A DNA stretch of 64,000 nucleotides from Strongyloides papillosus (lineage: Eukaryota; Nematoda; Chromadorea; Rhabditida; Strongyloididae). A program made the translations under genes and the position numbers. The stretch lies in assembly GCA_005656395.1 (NCBI GenBank), contig SRSI01000031.1:62001-126000 (forward strand), in the 5' to 3' direction. Below are positions 24,861 to 37,420 of the stretch, in pieces. How positions within the stretch are numbered: position 1 is the stretch's first letter; each line of letters starts with the position of its first letter. Under the pieces are notes generated by a model. That model saw only the letters and a list, made by a program, of their open reading frames with translations. It was not told the DNA's origin and made no database searches.

Positions 24861-26795
24861 CTTTAGCTGTAAAAGAAACGGTTAAATTTTCGGGAAAAGT
24901 ATTTGAAGCGAAAATTTTTGGGCTTTGTTTGTAAAACTCACTCCAAGGTTTACATCTTCATATAACCAGGTATTTCATGAATGTCTTAGTGGTGAGATGA
25001 AATTTTGTACATATTTTGTAAATAAAAAAAACACGTGTTATCAATGACTAATGACCTAATTTTTCTTATGGTTTCACAATTTATCTTATCAATTTGTCTT
25101 TATCTTGTTTTAAATGTTAATCAATTATAACAATTGATACATATTCGATAAATACGTGTCCAAAAACATTTTATGTATATTAGAGTTTTCTTCTATTTAT
25201 TGATATTTGTTATTAATATCATCTATGTTTATTTTTAACAACTAATTGTATAAAAAAATTGTTAATCTTATTTCATTTTATCATGAGCTAACTTTCTTTT
25301 GAGAGATACTTTTGTTAATTATGTTTAAAAAAATAATTCGTATTTAAAGTTTTAAATTATTGTAAAAATGTTTCTCCCTCAAATTGTGGTATAAGAGTAT
25401 CCTTGTACATTCACTTAATTAAAATTTTCTTGAGATGTTTCATATTGAATTTTATATAATTGTGTTAATATTTTATAGAGAATATGTGATAAATCATTGA
25501 TATAAATAGATATATATGGTAGAGAAACTAATAGGCATTTTTAACTGGAAATTTCCAAATGTCCCCCTTTAATAAAAAGACAAACTATAATTTTTACAAA
25601 AAAAGAGTTATATAAATAATTTAATTTTCTTAAAAACTCATTTAATACATTGGGCAAACTTTTTAATCATTTCTATTGTAAAAAAAACAGCTATTTTTTT
25701 AATACACTTTAAAGAAACTTTACTATAGGAAAAAAATAGTAAATATCTTTATTTGAATTATTTATTTGATAAAGATTATTTAAAGCTAAATAATGAAATT
25801 TAAATTAACATTTTAGTGGGATTTTGATTTTATCTAATAAACACTGAAAGTTAAGAATTTTTTGTAGATTCTTAAATATTACTTTAATTACCGTGGTTTT
25901 TGATCATTTTAAAATTTAATATATTTCAATTTTTTATATCCTTAATTATATCTTTTATTAAATTTTTAATTAAAAAAATTTGTAATTAAGATAGAATATA
26001 TAAGATATGGAGTGTTAATTAAAATACTTTAACATGAAAAAAGTCATTTGTACTGCTTAGATTTTATTATTAATAACGAGGCATTTTAAAGACATATTTT
26101 TTAATAAAATATTTTTGAAAACAGGAAATTTTTAAAGTTAGGTATGCATAATTTAGATATCCATTAAAGTTTATACATATATGGTATATTTTCAAAAACG
26201 TAACTCTTCTAAAAGTTATTTTTATGTATTATTTGTCATGGAAAAAAAGAAATTTTCTTTTCTGACTATTAAAAATTTTGTAAATACATTTAACTTTTTA
26301 ACTATCTTAAACACATTTGTAAATATTATCCAATTTTCTGGTATAAATTAACACAATTTCATCACAACTTAAAACTTTTTTTATCACTTAATACCAAAAA
26401 CACAATTAAATGAAAATAATGTATTGAATTCAGAAATATTCTTATCAAAAAATATTATGAAGTTGGTGATAAAATTATTATTGTGATAATTTTTAATGAT
26501 AACTTAAACCTGTTTTTTTATCAGTTTTATATTTATCTTGGTAGGACAAACACATTTTCTATTTTAAAATTAAATAGTATAAAAAGATGAAATATTTATC
26601 AAATAATTAGTTTATAATATTGTTAATTATTTAATAACTAAATTATTTTAACTCGATATCTATAAAAAACAATCTAATACTAACAATAATATTATTTATT
26701 TTTCAGAAACTCTCCATATTTGTATCTTGTTTTCAATTAATTTGACAATAATATTTATATAATATTTTCATGAGTGATATAATATTATATTGAAA
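24861..26795. other. Gene-free stretch
   Basis: About 1.9 kb of very AT-rich DNA between the PCYT1 pseudogene and the HAD gene. No frames, repeats or RNA genes worth reporting. Confidence 0.5.
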
Positions 26796-27407
26796 ATGAA
26801 TAATATTAAAGTTTTTATGTTTGATATGGGTGGTGTTATTATGAGGTATCCCAATAATGATATTGTTAAAAACATTCAAAGACCAAATGAAAAATTAAAA
26901 AAATTAATGGAAGACTTAGATTTAGGAATAGAGAGTATTGAAAGTGTTGAGAAGATTCTTGAACCAACAAATCCATTGAAAAAGTTATGTAATGCTAGTC
27001 TGAGAGATCGTGATATTTCAAAATTCCACGGTGGTTTAGTTGAGGATGATAAAATTATAAAATGCTTAAGAATCCTAAAAGATAATGGTTACAAAATTGC
27101 ATTACTAACAAATAATTTCTACTATGATGACACAAAAACTGATTCAGTAATTATGAAAGACTTGAGCCATTTTGATTATGTTGTTGAGTCATGTAAAATT
27201 GGAAAAAGAAAGCCAACAAAAGAATTTTATGAGCATGCCCTTAATTTAGTTCAATCACCACCAGAGGAGTGTGTATTTGTTGACGATTTAAAGGAGAATT
27301 GTGATGGAGCGGAGGTAGTTGGTATAAAATCCATTCATCTTAAGGATGGTGATTCAATTACAACAATCAAAGAAATTGAATTAATTACTGGATTATCAAT
27401 TCTGTAA
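26796..27407 (+). CDS. HAD-superfamily hydrolase (sEH-N/ACAD10-like)
   Basis: Single-exon, 203-aa cytosolic protein with all four HAD motifs. Motif I is FDMGGVI (nucleophile D10), motif II LLTNN (T105), motif III K139 in GKRKP, and motif IV VFVDDLKENCDGA (D163/D164). The second Asp of the usual DxD is Gly (G12), as in the N-terminal domains of ACAD10-like proteins and in YihX-type phosphatases (DxG). The general acid may therefore differ or activity be altered. The start is the ATG just after an in-frame TTG. No signal peptide. Probable small-molecule phosphatase or dehalogenase-like enzyme; the substrate is not predictable. Confidence 0.85.
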   Translation: MNNIKVFMFDMGGVIMRYPNNDIVKNIQRPNEKLKKLMEDLDLGIESIESVEKILEPTNPLKKLCNASLRDRDISKFHGGLVEDDKIIKCLRILKDNGYKIALLTNNFYYDDTKTDSVIMKDLSHFDYVVESCKIGKRKPTKEFYEHALNLVQSPPEECVFVDDLKENCDGAEVVGIKSIHLKDGDSITTIKEIELITGLSIL

Positions 27408-27745
27408 ACAATTAACAATGTAATATTAAGTTAAAACATTTCTTTCTATCCTTCGGTTAATTATAATTTTTTTATATCCAATTAATTATTGGAAATATAA
27501 AACTTTTAAGACTAACACTCATTTGAAAAACAGCCTTATACTTGAATTGTTTTTAAAATAATAAAATTGAAAGTCTATATCACGTTACCCCGATAAAAAT
27601 AAAAAATGTATTTACCACAAAATAAACAGAAAAAATTATTATAAAAGTAATAATTAAAGATTAGCATAATTTATAATTTATTTTTTATGATTAATTTTAT
27701 AAACAAAAATTTTATATTGATAATATATTTTATATTTTACTTTAA
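27408..27745. other. Short intergenic stretch between convergent genes
   Basis: Shared 3' region of the HAD gene and the minus-strand acidic coiled-coil gene. Nothing further is seen. Confidence 0.5.
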
Positions 27746-28573
27746 TTAATAATAACCTTGATAATTGTTAAGTCCTGGATTATGGTATTCAGATTGAATC
27801 ATTTTATAATTTTTACTAAAAACATCTTCAGTAGATTGGTGAACATTTGTCAATGACTCCTCAATACTTATTTGGGAGTCACTATAAACATACTGATCCT
27901 CTGAGATACATGAAGATGGTACGACTTCTTTTGAAATAACTTGAGTTGGTTTATCGTAATGATACCCAGAATTGACATTATTCTGCCCAAAACAATACTT
28001 AATATCCGGCATACTGGCATAGGTTGACTCTTTAGCAGAGACATCACATGTCTTTGATGTATGTTTTAACGCCATAGAAGCGTCATTACCATTTCCCTCA
28101 TCAATTATTTCTTGTTCACATTCATCAAGACCAGCAATACGCATTTTCTTAAGAACTTTCTCATACTCTTCCTTGGCCTTTTGAAAATCTTTTAAAAGTT
28201 TTGCTTTCCTTTCATCACTTAATTTTGTACCTAACTCCTCTTCGAAAATATTTTCCATTTCCTGTTCGGGTATATTTTCATGATAGTATGACTGGACTTT
28301 TTTTCTGAAGAAGTTTGGTTGTAATAAATTTTGATCTAAATAGTATGTTGAGAAGACAGGAGTAGATGTTTGATTTATAGTTTCCTCGTCAAATTTAACT
28401 CCCTTCTTAGTATTTTTATTGACTTTTTTAGGTTTCTCCTCAATAACTTCTTCAACTACCTCTTCAACGGTAGGTATAACTACATTAGACTGAACTTCTT
28501 TCTTTGGTTCGGGATAGTAGAGGGATTCAATAACTCTACATTTATTAATGTTGTCATAATACATTGGATTCAT
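27746..28573 (-). CDS. Unidentified acidic protein with a coiled-coil segment
   Basis: Single-exon, 275-aa frame starting at an ATG, far longer than chance here. Features: an acidic Val/Glu run (VEEVVEEVIEEKPKK, about 36-50), a basic patch (KKVNKNTKKGVKF), and a Glu/Lys-rich amphipathic helix (about 123-145, ERKAKLLKDFQKAKEEYEKV) likely to form a coiled coil. The C-terminus is Ser/Tyr/Asn-rich and ends NNYQGYY. No signal peptide or membrane segment. No known family is recognised; it is probably nematode-specific, perhaps a structural or scaffold protein. Confidence 0.68.
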   Translation of the reverse strand: MNPMYYDNINKCRVIESLYYPEPKKEVQSNVVIPTVEEVVEEVIEEKPKKVNKNTKKGVKFDEETINQTSTPVFSTYYLDQNLLQPNFFRKKVQSYYHENIPEQEMENIFEEELGTKLSDERKAKLLKDFQKAKEEYEKVLKKMRIAGLDECEQEIIDEGNGNDASMALKHTSKTCDVSAKESTYASMPDIKYCFGQNNVNSGYHYDKPTQVISKEVVPSSCISEDQYVYSDSQISIEESLTNVHQSTEDVFSKNYKMIQSEYHNPGLNNYQGYY

Positions 28574-30367
28574 GATACAAAAAAAATTATATAAAAATTT
28601 TTTTAAGATTATATTACCAACAACAACACGAAATCTTAAATTGCCACATCATTTATTTAATTTTAACTGCACGATATTTGAATTTTTTTTATATTCATTT
28701 TTAATGAAACATTAGACTTTACTAAAATTTTTTCACAATTCCTCTATATTACTATTCATAAAAAATAATACATATTTATTTTCTATATTATATTACATTG
28801 TGAATTTTTAATAAGATTGGTTATGCTAATAATAAAAATTTATTTGTTTTTCTTTCTAAATGATTTATAAATTTTAATAAGCGAAATAAATTTTTTATTG
28901 GTTAATTTTATAAGCCATCCTTATGGTAATTAATTAAAATTACAAATAATTAGTGAATATTTATTTTATTTTTTAAAAATATAAAAGATTATTTTTATCA
29001 ATTAATTGTAATGCTAAAATTATAATGTTACGGGTAAATAAGTTGAATGGATATTGAGAATTTTAACATTATTTGATAATAAATAACATTATTATATTAA
29101 TTATATCAATTCAGCATAAAAGTGACAATCTTTAATTATTTTTTGGTTTTTAAACCCTTTACTCTGTGTATAATTGATGAGTTGTCTATGATAAGTTTAG
29201 GATTATGCAAAAAATAGTTTTTAAATATTTTATTGTCAATATTATATTTTTAAGAAAAATTTCAAAATTAAATATAACTCTATTTTTATTATTTTATACT
29301 TATAGACATAAATCACGGTCGACTTATATTTGAAGGAAAAAAAAGGAGTTTTTATGAGTGTACATTAATATTTATATAAGTGATCATTTCTTAAGTAGTA
29401 TAAATAATATTTTAAGTGCCTATGAAATATGTTTTAATATCTCTATATTAATAAGCTAATTATTTTCTTTTTGGATATCCAATAACTATAGAATGTCAAA
29501 ATTATTACAAAAACCGCAATATTATCCCTTATCCAAATAAACATTTTTTTTGAAAAGCCATAAATGGCTTGTTAAAATTTTTATAAATATATATGTTACT
29601 ATAACAAGTCTTCTTTCCTATATTGATAAACTAATTAAACTCTAAATTGAATGGAAAAAAATAAATTGTTAACCCTTTGGTGTTAGGCTTTAGTCTGATT
29701 CATATCTAATTCAAGAAACAAATAAACTTACACATAATATTCATGTCTGTTACTACTTGCTTTTTCCTAGTTACTTTCTTATGACAATTTAGTACTAATA
29801 TAAATTCTAAAAATTTGATTAACTAACTTGCTTTATTACTCAACCTAATGGGAATGATTTTACATATATTTATTTAATTTTTAAAAAATAATTTTTTCCC
29901 ATATTTTTATATTAATGCCGTGTAAAATTTCAAATTTAACTTTTAATAATTTAAATTGTTATTTTTAATAAAGAAAATGCAATTTAGGATGAGATATTTT
30001 GTTAGGTTTTGTTGTGTTAGACATCATTTTATCATCTATTTTGAAGGTTTTATTGAAATTGAAAAATATACTTCATACCACTCTTCATTGATATTTTAAA
30101 TAATTATTTGTTTCAAATATGACGTTTATTGTTATTTTTTAGTAAAATATTATTTTTGGGTGAATTATTTAACATAAACAATTCGTGAAAAGTTACTATT
30201 TAGTAAATAAATATTTTTAAATTTTTTAGATTGTATAGGAGGAAATAAAATAAAAATTTTTAATAAAAAATTGCGTTATTTATTATTAAGCTAATAAAAG
30301 GAATGTATTAAATTGGTTTTTTCACTATTTTATAACCCAAAAAAATTATAAATATATATATGTACCT
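28574..30367. other. Gene-free stretch
   Basis: About 1.8 kb of AT-rich intergenic DNA, including the promoter regions of the two divergent genes on either side. No recognisable element. Confidence 0.5.
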
Positions 30368-31853
30368 ATGGCATCGTCAACATCTGATACAAGTTTAATT
30401 GTCGTTGGAAACCCAGAGACATCAATGACCGTCCAAACAAAAGTAATAGATTCCAGGAAGAATAGAAAAAATTCATCATCATGTCCAAAAAAATGTTCAC
30501 CAACAATTAAAAAGACTAATTGTACTGTTATTCAAGTCATTATCCTAGGAAGCGCATTGTTTATTTCTATAGTTTTATGTGTCATATTTGAAACAATATT
30601 TCATGAACACGTCAATGATACAATGGATTATGGAAACAATGAAATTTTATTTAAATTGACTGGGCATGATGAAAAATATCATAGAAAATTGGTAGAGTAC
30701 GTGAATAGTTTGAGAAATTCAACTTGGAAAGCCAGATATAATCGTTTTGCCACACAAAGTAAACATCTATTTTATTCTGGTTCCTCAAATATTGAAAATA
30801 TAGAAAGCAGAGAAAAAAGTTATGTTAGAGGAAAAACAGAAAAAGAATTAATTGGTAATACATTTGAACATTATGAAGAACTAATAAATACTACAAAAAA
30901 TTTAATTTTACCAAAGGAATTTGATGGACGACTTAAATGGGCCTATTGTGCATCCATTCATAGGGTTGCTAATCAAGGAGGATGTGGAAGTTGTTATGTT
31001 AGTTTACTGTTTTTATCTATTTCATTTTTTTTCCAATTAATTAACTAGTTGTAAATATGTTGTTTAAATTTTAGGCAAGTTCATCGGCTGCTGTAATCTC
31101 TGATAGAATATGTATAAAAACTAATGGTACATTTCAACCAGAAATATCAGTACAAGATCTTATTTCGTGTTGTCATGATTGTGGGGGATGTAATGGAGCA
31201 GCATTTGCCTTCTCTCCCATTAATCATTGGATTCAAAAGTAAGACTAGTACATAAATAAACTTAATTAAAATAAATTTTCATTAATTTTTTTAGTGGTAT
31301 TGTGACTGGAGGCTCATATGGTTCTTATGAGGGTTGTAAACCATATACTATATCACCAAGTTGTGGTAGTCCATGTATATTAGATAAAGATAAGCTTAAT
31401 CAAAAAATGATATGTATTAAAAAATGTCAAAAATTGTATGATAAGAAGTATGAAGATGATATTATTAAAGGATCTCAAGGTTACTGGTTGCGGACAGGAG
31501 AACAACAGGAAGCAACATTTCCAAAATTAAAAGAATTAAAAAAAAAGATTGAAAATTCTATTGGTTATATAGAATTATTAAAGCGTGAATTATATACTTA
31601 TGGACCACTTCTAGCATGTTTAAATGTGTATGATGAGTTTCAGCACTACTCTTCGGGTATTTATCACGAGCAAACTGTTCCAACAAGTGAATCTTTATAT
31701 GGTCATTGTGTCAAATTATTAGGTTGGGGTTATGAAAATAATAAAGGTTTCTGGATATATGCTAATACTTGGAGTCGAGAATGGGGTATAGGTGGTTTCT
31801 TTAAAATGGATATGGACCAATTACCAGAAGAAGTTATTGGTGCAATATATTAA
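30368..31853 (+). CDS. Membrane-anchored cathepsin B-like cysteine protease
   Basis: Predicted 450-aa C1A protease in three exons: 30368-30997 (donor GTTAGT), 31075-31238 and 31295-31853. In place of a signal peptide there is a basic Cys-containing N-terminus and a strong hydrophobic segment at about 56-78 (VIQVIILGSALFISIVLCVI), which predicts a type II membrane anchor. The active site is complete: oxyanion Gln 203, nucleophile Cys 209 (QGGCGSC), His 402 (GHCVKLLGWG) and Asn 422 (ANTWSREWG). Cathepsin B-specific blocks are SDRICI, NGIVTGGSYGSYEGCKPYTI and GGFF. Tyr follows the nucleophile where Trp is usual. The occluding loop is shortened and lacks the His-His pair, so exopeptidase activity is unlikely and endopeptidase activity more so. 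Probable role: digestion or membrane-proximal processing. Confidence 0.9.
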
Positions 31854-34124
31854 AACTTTGTATATATACATCATATATAAATTTCTTTACATATTTTATA
31901 AATATTCTTTACTTGTGATAACTTTTTTTTAAAAGCTAACTTGTGTCTATTTGTACGAGAAAAAGTTAGGTTGAGCAGGTTTACAATCAGATATTTTCTT
32001 TTAATAAAAATTAAACGGATATATATTATAAATAAATGCATATATATGACATTGAAATAACATTTTAATTCACTCATATCAAACTACATATATAAATTTT
32101 TAATTTAAAAATCTTTTGTTATATTTTTATTATATTTAAAACGTTATAAAGATTTTTTTATATAAATAATTTTAATGGCTTTATTATTAAATTAATTCTA
32201 TAAATCAATTATATGTTTTATTTTATGTAAATAATATTAATTTTTGGTCCCTATTCAATGTCTATTACTTCATTTAAAAATAAAAATTAACAGCATCCTT
32301 TTCTAAACTAGTTTTATTTTAAATAAATCTGTAAAAATTTTATTTATTAAAATGTTTTATAATTTAAAAATTGCTAATACATCTTAAGACTTCCCAATAC
32401 TTTTTTTAACTTGTTAACACCAATCCTTACATGTGAAACAAAATATTTATATTATTTAACACTTGAAAGATAAATAAGTTATTATTTATAAAAATACTTT
32501 ACACATATAGTTTTAATTTAGCGTCGCCAAAAAAGTTTAGTGTTATATAATATGTTTATATATTGTCTATTAACTTATTGTTAAATAAAAAGTCAAAAAT
32601 CAATTGGAAAAATCTTTTGTCTTTGAATATAGAATATAATTCTATTTGTGAAGTAACAGCCTTCAACAAAAATGTCTATAAATATCCACTCATACGAATT
32701 AAATACTTGTTTTCCTAATTTGAAATTTACACCTACTATTTTGCTTTATTTAAAGATCAAAAAAAATGTAGAAAAAATATTTATAACTTTTTTTAGTAAC
32801 ATTTAAACGAGAAATGTTTTTCTAATTTCAATTGATATTCTATATCATTCTCTTTCTCACGAAAGTTTATAATTTTTAAATAATTACACAGTATATGGGA
32901 AGTAAAAACATTTATTTCAATCCATTATTAAAATATTTTAGCATTAAATAAGAGATTAGTAAGAACATATTTTTTAATGATAAATTTTTATTAAATTTAT
33001 AATTATTCTCCACCATTTAATATGACGTTTGTTATTTGTTATACATATCTTTTTAATTTGATGAACAGTTTTATTTTATTTTTCCTTACAAATAACAAGG
33101 TGATGAGAGATAAATTTAAGATGAAAATTTTTTCCTAACAATTTGTATGTAAAACTCCATCATTATCATCCTATCTAGACATTATTATTATTATTTTTAT
33201 ATGTATAATAAAAAATATTAACAATTGCACGTAATATCTATTAGTTCATCTGTACCTTTCATATATCAAAAACTTTCTAATTAATCTTGACCAGTACTAT
33301 AAAAATTTTGACCTATCAATGACGTACACAATATCTTAACAATACACTTTTATTAATATGTCTTTTATTTTCATATTTAATATGTTCCGCCCAACTAATA
33401 AAAGGTTGATTGCACAAAACGTTCATAAATTTGTATTTAAAATCAACATAATACAATTTTCCGATTAAATATCATTTTTCCTTTCATTAAACGTTAAAAA
33501 ATTTTTTAAAGCCATATTTATTTTATTTTTTAGAGTGCATATTGTATTTCTTCTTAGTACGAAAAGCATTGGTGCATAATTGACTGACAGCATTACTCGC
33601 TCTAGATTAATAGCTGACTATCTTTTTCTAGTACTATTAATTTTTTTTGAATTAAAAAATGATAAAAAACAATTTGAAATAAATTTCAATTTTGTATTAT
33701 CTACACCCGTAATTACTAACAGACAAAAACATATTTTCCAAGACTTATATATAATCACCATTCATAGGGACTTCCCATTATTTTATATTTTTATTTTTTT
33801 AAATATTTTTCTTGTTCTATATAAATTTTAACATACGGTTGATAATACATAGGAGAAACATTAAAAAACGCGATGCGAAAATTTTGTATTAAGTTTAAAA
33901 TACCTACTAATTTTTTTGTTTTTTTAGCTAATTGCTCGCCTTCTGGCGTCTGCATTTTTTCATCTATTTTTATAAATTTTCATCACATATCATTAAGACA
34001 TTACCACTATCATAGAATTTTTTTACTAAATTGATATAGGTTTGTCATCCTGTGAATAATTTTAAATTTATAAAATATTTATCAATATTTACATATTTGA
34101 AATTTTATTTAAAAATTTTAAAGC
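31854..34124. other. Gene-free stretch
   Basis: About 2.3 kb of AT-rich intergenic DNA. Open frames at 31871-32077 (minus) and 33580-33831 (plus) have chance-like composition and no motif. It contains the promoter of the BTB-kelch gene. Confidence 0.5.
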
Positions 34125-36708
34125 ATGGCTGAGATTAACTACCTCACTGTTAGTTTGGATTCTGATACTATTTCCAATACTATTTGTTTTAATGATGATG
34201 ATGATACATTAGATCATAGTTGTGGTATAACTAATGAATCTGGGATTCCTGTTCTAGCCCCTAAAAGGCAACGTTCTGCCGTCTCATTTAGGGATGATGA
34301 AACAGATAATTGGGGAAATGATCAACTTAATACTCGTGATGAACATATTCTTCAGCTTCATAATCCAAAGCTTAAGGTATGATTTGAATTTTTTAATTAG
34401 TCTCCTATTTGTTCAGAATGCTTTATTGGGAAGAGTTAATATGTTTAGAAAAAATAGAGAACTATGTGATGTATCTATTTTTGTTAAAGAGAGAGAATTT
34501 GCTGCACATAAAGTTGTCCTAGCAAGTGTCTCTCCATCGTTTCTTGATATGTTTTCAAAGAATGAGGAAGGTTTCCATTTACCTAGTGTAGGACCTTTTA
34601 AACAACTATCATTTTTCCCTCTCTCCAACTCAACAGAATCCTCAAATGGTGGAGAGATGTCTGAGACTACAGTTATAGGACAAAGTAAATCAAAACACGT
34701 TAGTTACTATGAATTCCTTGGTGATTTAGAATGCTTCCAAGCAGTATTAGATTATGCCTACACCAGTTCACTTGAAATAAAAAATTCAAAAGTTGCTGAA
34801 CTTTATAGAATATGTTATGCTTTACAAATAAGACCATTGGTTAAGGCATGTGCAAGGTATTTGGCAAGTAATTTAAGTGTGGAAAATTGTATTGCCATTA
34901 GACGTCAGGCCAATTTTTCAAATGACAAATTTTTAGGTTCAAAAATCGATCAATTTTTAAAGGAAAATATTGAAAAAGTTTATACGGAGAGTGTTGACTT
35001 TACCAGATTGCCATGCATAAGATTAAAAATTATAGTTAATGTTGAGAAATTTAAAAAGAAATTAATTTTAGCTGGAAATTTGGTTGAGAAAGCATTAAAA
35101 TATTTCCAGGAAACACCAAAGAATACTGATAAAGTGGAACTTATACTTGAAATGCTTGCTGATAAGGTTCATCTATTCTATTATGAGGAGGAAAATCTTT
35201 TACAAGATTGCGCATTTCTTGATGATAAAACTATTGTTGGTAGTTCCGAAATTGTCCAAGAGTATAAGAGATGTAAACAAAAATGTCCAACATTAATCAA
35301 TAAAGATACCCCGCAAGCAACTCATCATATAAGTGGAGCAAAAATTGTACGTAGTAATGGTTCTATAATGGAAAATAATAAATACAACTCAAATGAGTCC
35401 CTCAATTCAATTGCTTCATCACAAAGTGAAGTTGAAGATGAAATTGAGTATAAAGTTATTGCTGTCCATAAAATATCACAAAATTGTTTTATTGCTTTGA
35501 CTATTCTTTATCATAGATTAGTTGTTTTATCAATAAAAACAACAGAAAACAATGAAGTTGTTAAGCCAAAGTACTCTCATTCAGATAGTACGTCACCTGT
35601 CAATGGAAGTAATGGTTATAATGAAAATAATGGTGATAAGACTAATGGTTCTGATGTTGCCGTCAACGAAAATGATAGAGATACTGTTATCTCTAAGTTA
35701 GTTGATCCAAATGCGGTATCACGCATTCCACTACCTGTTATGAGTGTTGCTAGGTGTTCTACAGGTGCTGTTTTTTTAAATGGAAAAATTATTATTTGCG
35801 GTGGATATGATAGAGGTGAATGTTTAAAGAGCGTTGAGGAGTATGATATTGAGAATGGTGAATGGAAAGTATTGCAAAATATGAGTTGTGAGAGGGGTCG
35901 CCTTGATTCAGCTGTATGCGGTGAAAAGGTGTATGCTATTGGTGGTAGCAGTGGTAGTGATGATTTGAAATCTTGTGAAGTTTTTGAACCAATGTTAAAT
36001 AAATGGAAAATGATTAAAGATCTTCCATCATCTAGAAGTCAAAATGCCTGTGCAGTTATGGATGGAAAAGTTTTCTGTATTGGTGGAATGAGAGATCAAG
36101 TTGTTTTGAAGGATTGTGAACGTTACACGCCAACTGATAATGAATGGGTTTCAATAGCTCCCCTACAAACAGCTCGTTCTCAAGCTGCATGTATTGAATG
36201 GAAAAATATGTTAGTTGTTGTTGGTGGTAGTGATCGTTGGCTTTGCCTTTCCTCTGTTGAAGCTTACGATTCAAAGACTAACTCATGGAAATATCTTAAT
36301 TCACTTAAGACACCACGCCGTGGTTGTGCTGTTGCTGTTGTTAATGGTTCATTGTACGTTATTGGTGGAAATGATGGAACACAAAGTTTAACTTCTGTTG
36401 AAATACTAGATTCACCAAATGGACAATGGCGTCCTGGACCAAGTTTAACAACACCTAGAGCAAATACACATGCTATTGTTACCTCAGATAATGTTATTTA
36501 TGTTATTGGTGGATATAATGGACAAATTTTCCTTAACACGATTGAGTTAATGGAAGATGAGAACCTAGGTTGGAGATCATGGAAAAGAACTAAGGAGGAT
36601 AAAGATGCATTTGATGCACTAGAAAAAAATGATCAACCATATAATAGTGTTGATGATGGAAGTGATACGGATGTAACACCTAGAGCAGATGCTCTTAAAA
36701 GTTGTTAA
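34125..36708 (+). CDS. IVNS1ABP: BTB-kelch protein, IVNS1ABP (NS1-binding protein) homologue
   Basis: Predicted 847-aa protein in two exons, 34125-34376 and 34417-36708 (GTATGA donor, GTTCAG acceptor, phase 0). An 84-residue leader precedes the BTB domain (from about 88: ALLGRVNMFRKNRELCDVSI, AAHKVVLASVSPSFLDMF). The BTB fold is interrupted by about 40 extra Ser-rich residues before FLGDLECFQAVLDYAYTSSL. A BACK-like helical region follows. The linker block EYKVIAVHKISQNCFIALTI matches the region before the kelch repeats that is diagnostic for IVNS1ABP, not for other KLHL proteins. Six kelch repeats (about 545-830) carry the GG doublets and end IGGYNGQIFLNTIELME. The vertebrate protein acts as a CUL3 adaptor, in splicing and in actin organisation. 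Here a nuclear or cytoskeletal adaptor role is inferred. Confidence 0.9.
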
Positions 36709-37420
36709 CATTATATCAATATTTTTAAGTTTTAATTTGAATGTGGTGTGTTGTAAGACAATTCTTAATATATTTTCTTTAAATATTTTCATCATGTAAA
36801 TATGTACCAATGTTGTGGAATTTACCTTAATAATAAATATTTTTTTTAATTCCACATTTATTGTTATCAAGGAAATTGGTTGGTTTTGTTTTTAAATAAT
36901 TGGTTTCAATGAATTTAAGAATTATGTCAGTGAAATTTTTACATAAATCATTGACATTGTTTAATATATCTAATTCATAAATTCTAACAGTAAAATTTTA
37001 ATCATGAAATATTGTTGCTATTTAGTATGTAAGATTATAAAGGGAGAAAAAACCAAATATTCGACCGGAAATGAACGGAAAAGGTTAAATTGATTTGTTT
37101 GTATAAGCAAAAAATATAATTAGTTATTTATTTTATTTTTAATTAACAATATTTAGAATGTTTGCAAAAAAATCAGTTCCTCTTTAATAAATCAAAAAAA
37201 GATCAGTCAAGTCAAATGGTTCATATTAACAAATTTTTAATATTAATGAAACAAAAATTTAATTATTATATTCAAAATTACAATATTAAAGAAAGAAATA
37301 TTTAATTATTATATTCAAAAATTATAATTTTTAGATTATAAAATGAATGAAATTGGTGAAAATAAATTAGTTCTTGTTTGAGCTCAGTTATTAAACTTTT
37401 CTGTTTCAACCAAATTTGTA
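36709..37420. other. Intergenic stretch between kelch and FERM genes
   Basis: AT-rich. A direct duplication of about 20 bp (ATTTAATTATTATATTCAAA) occurs twice at about 37258 and 37301. No coding content. Confidence 0.5.

Noticed and set aside
36056..36274. 72-codon minus-strand frame opposite the kelch repeats
   Set aside because: Antisense shadow of a well-supported coding exon.
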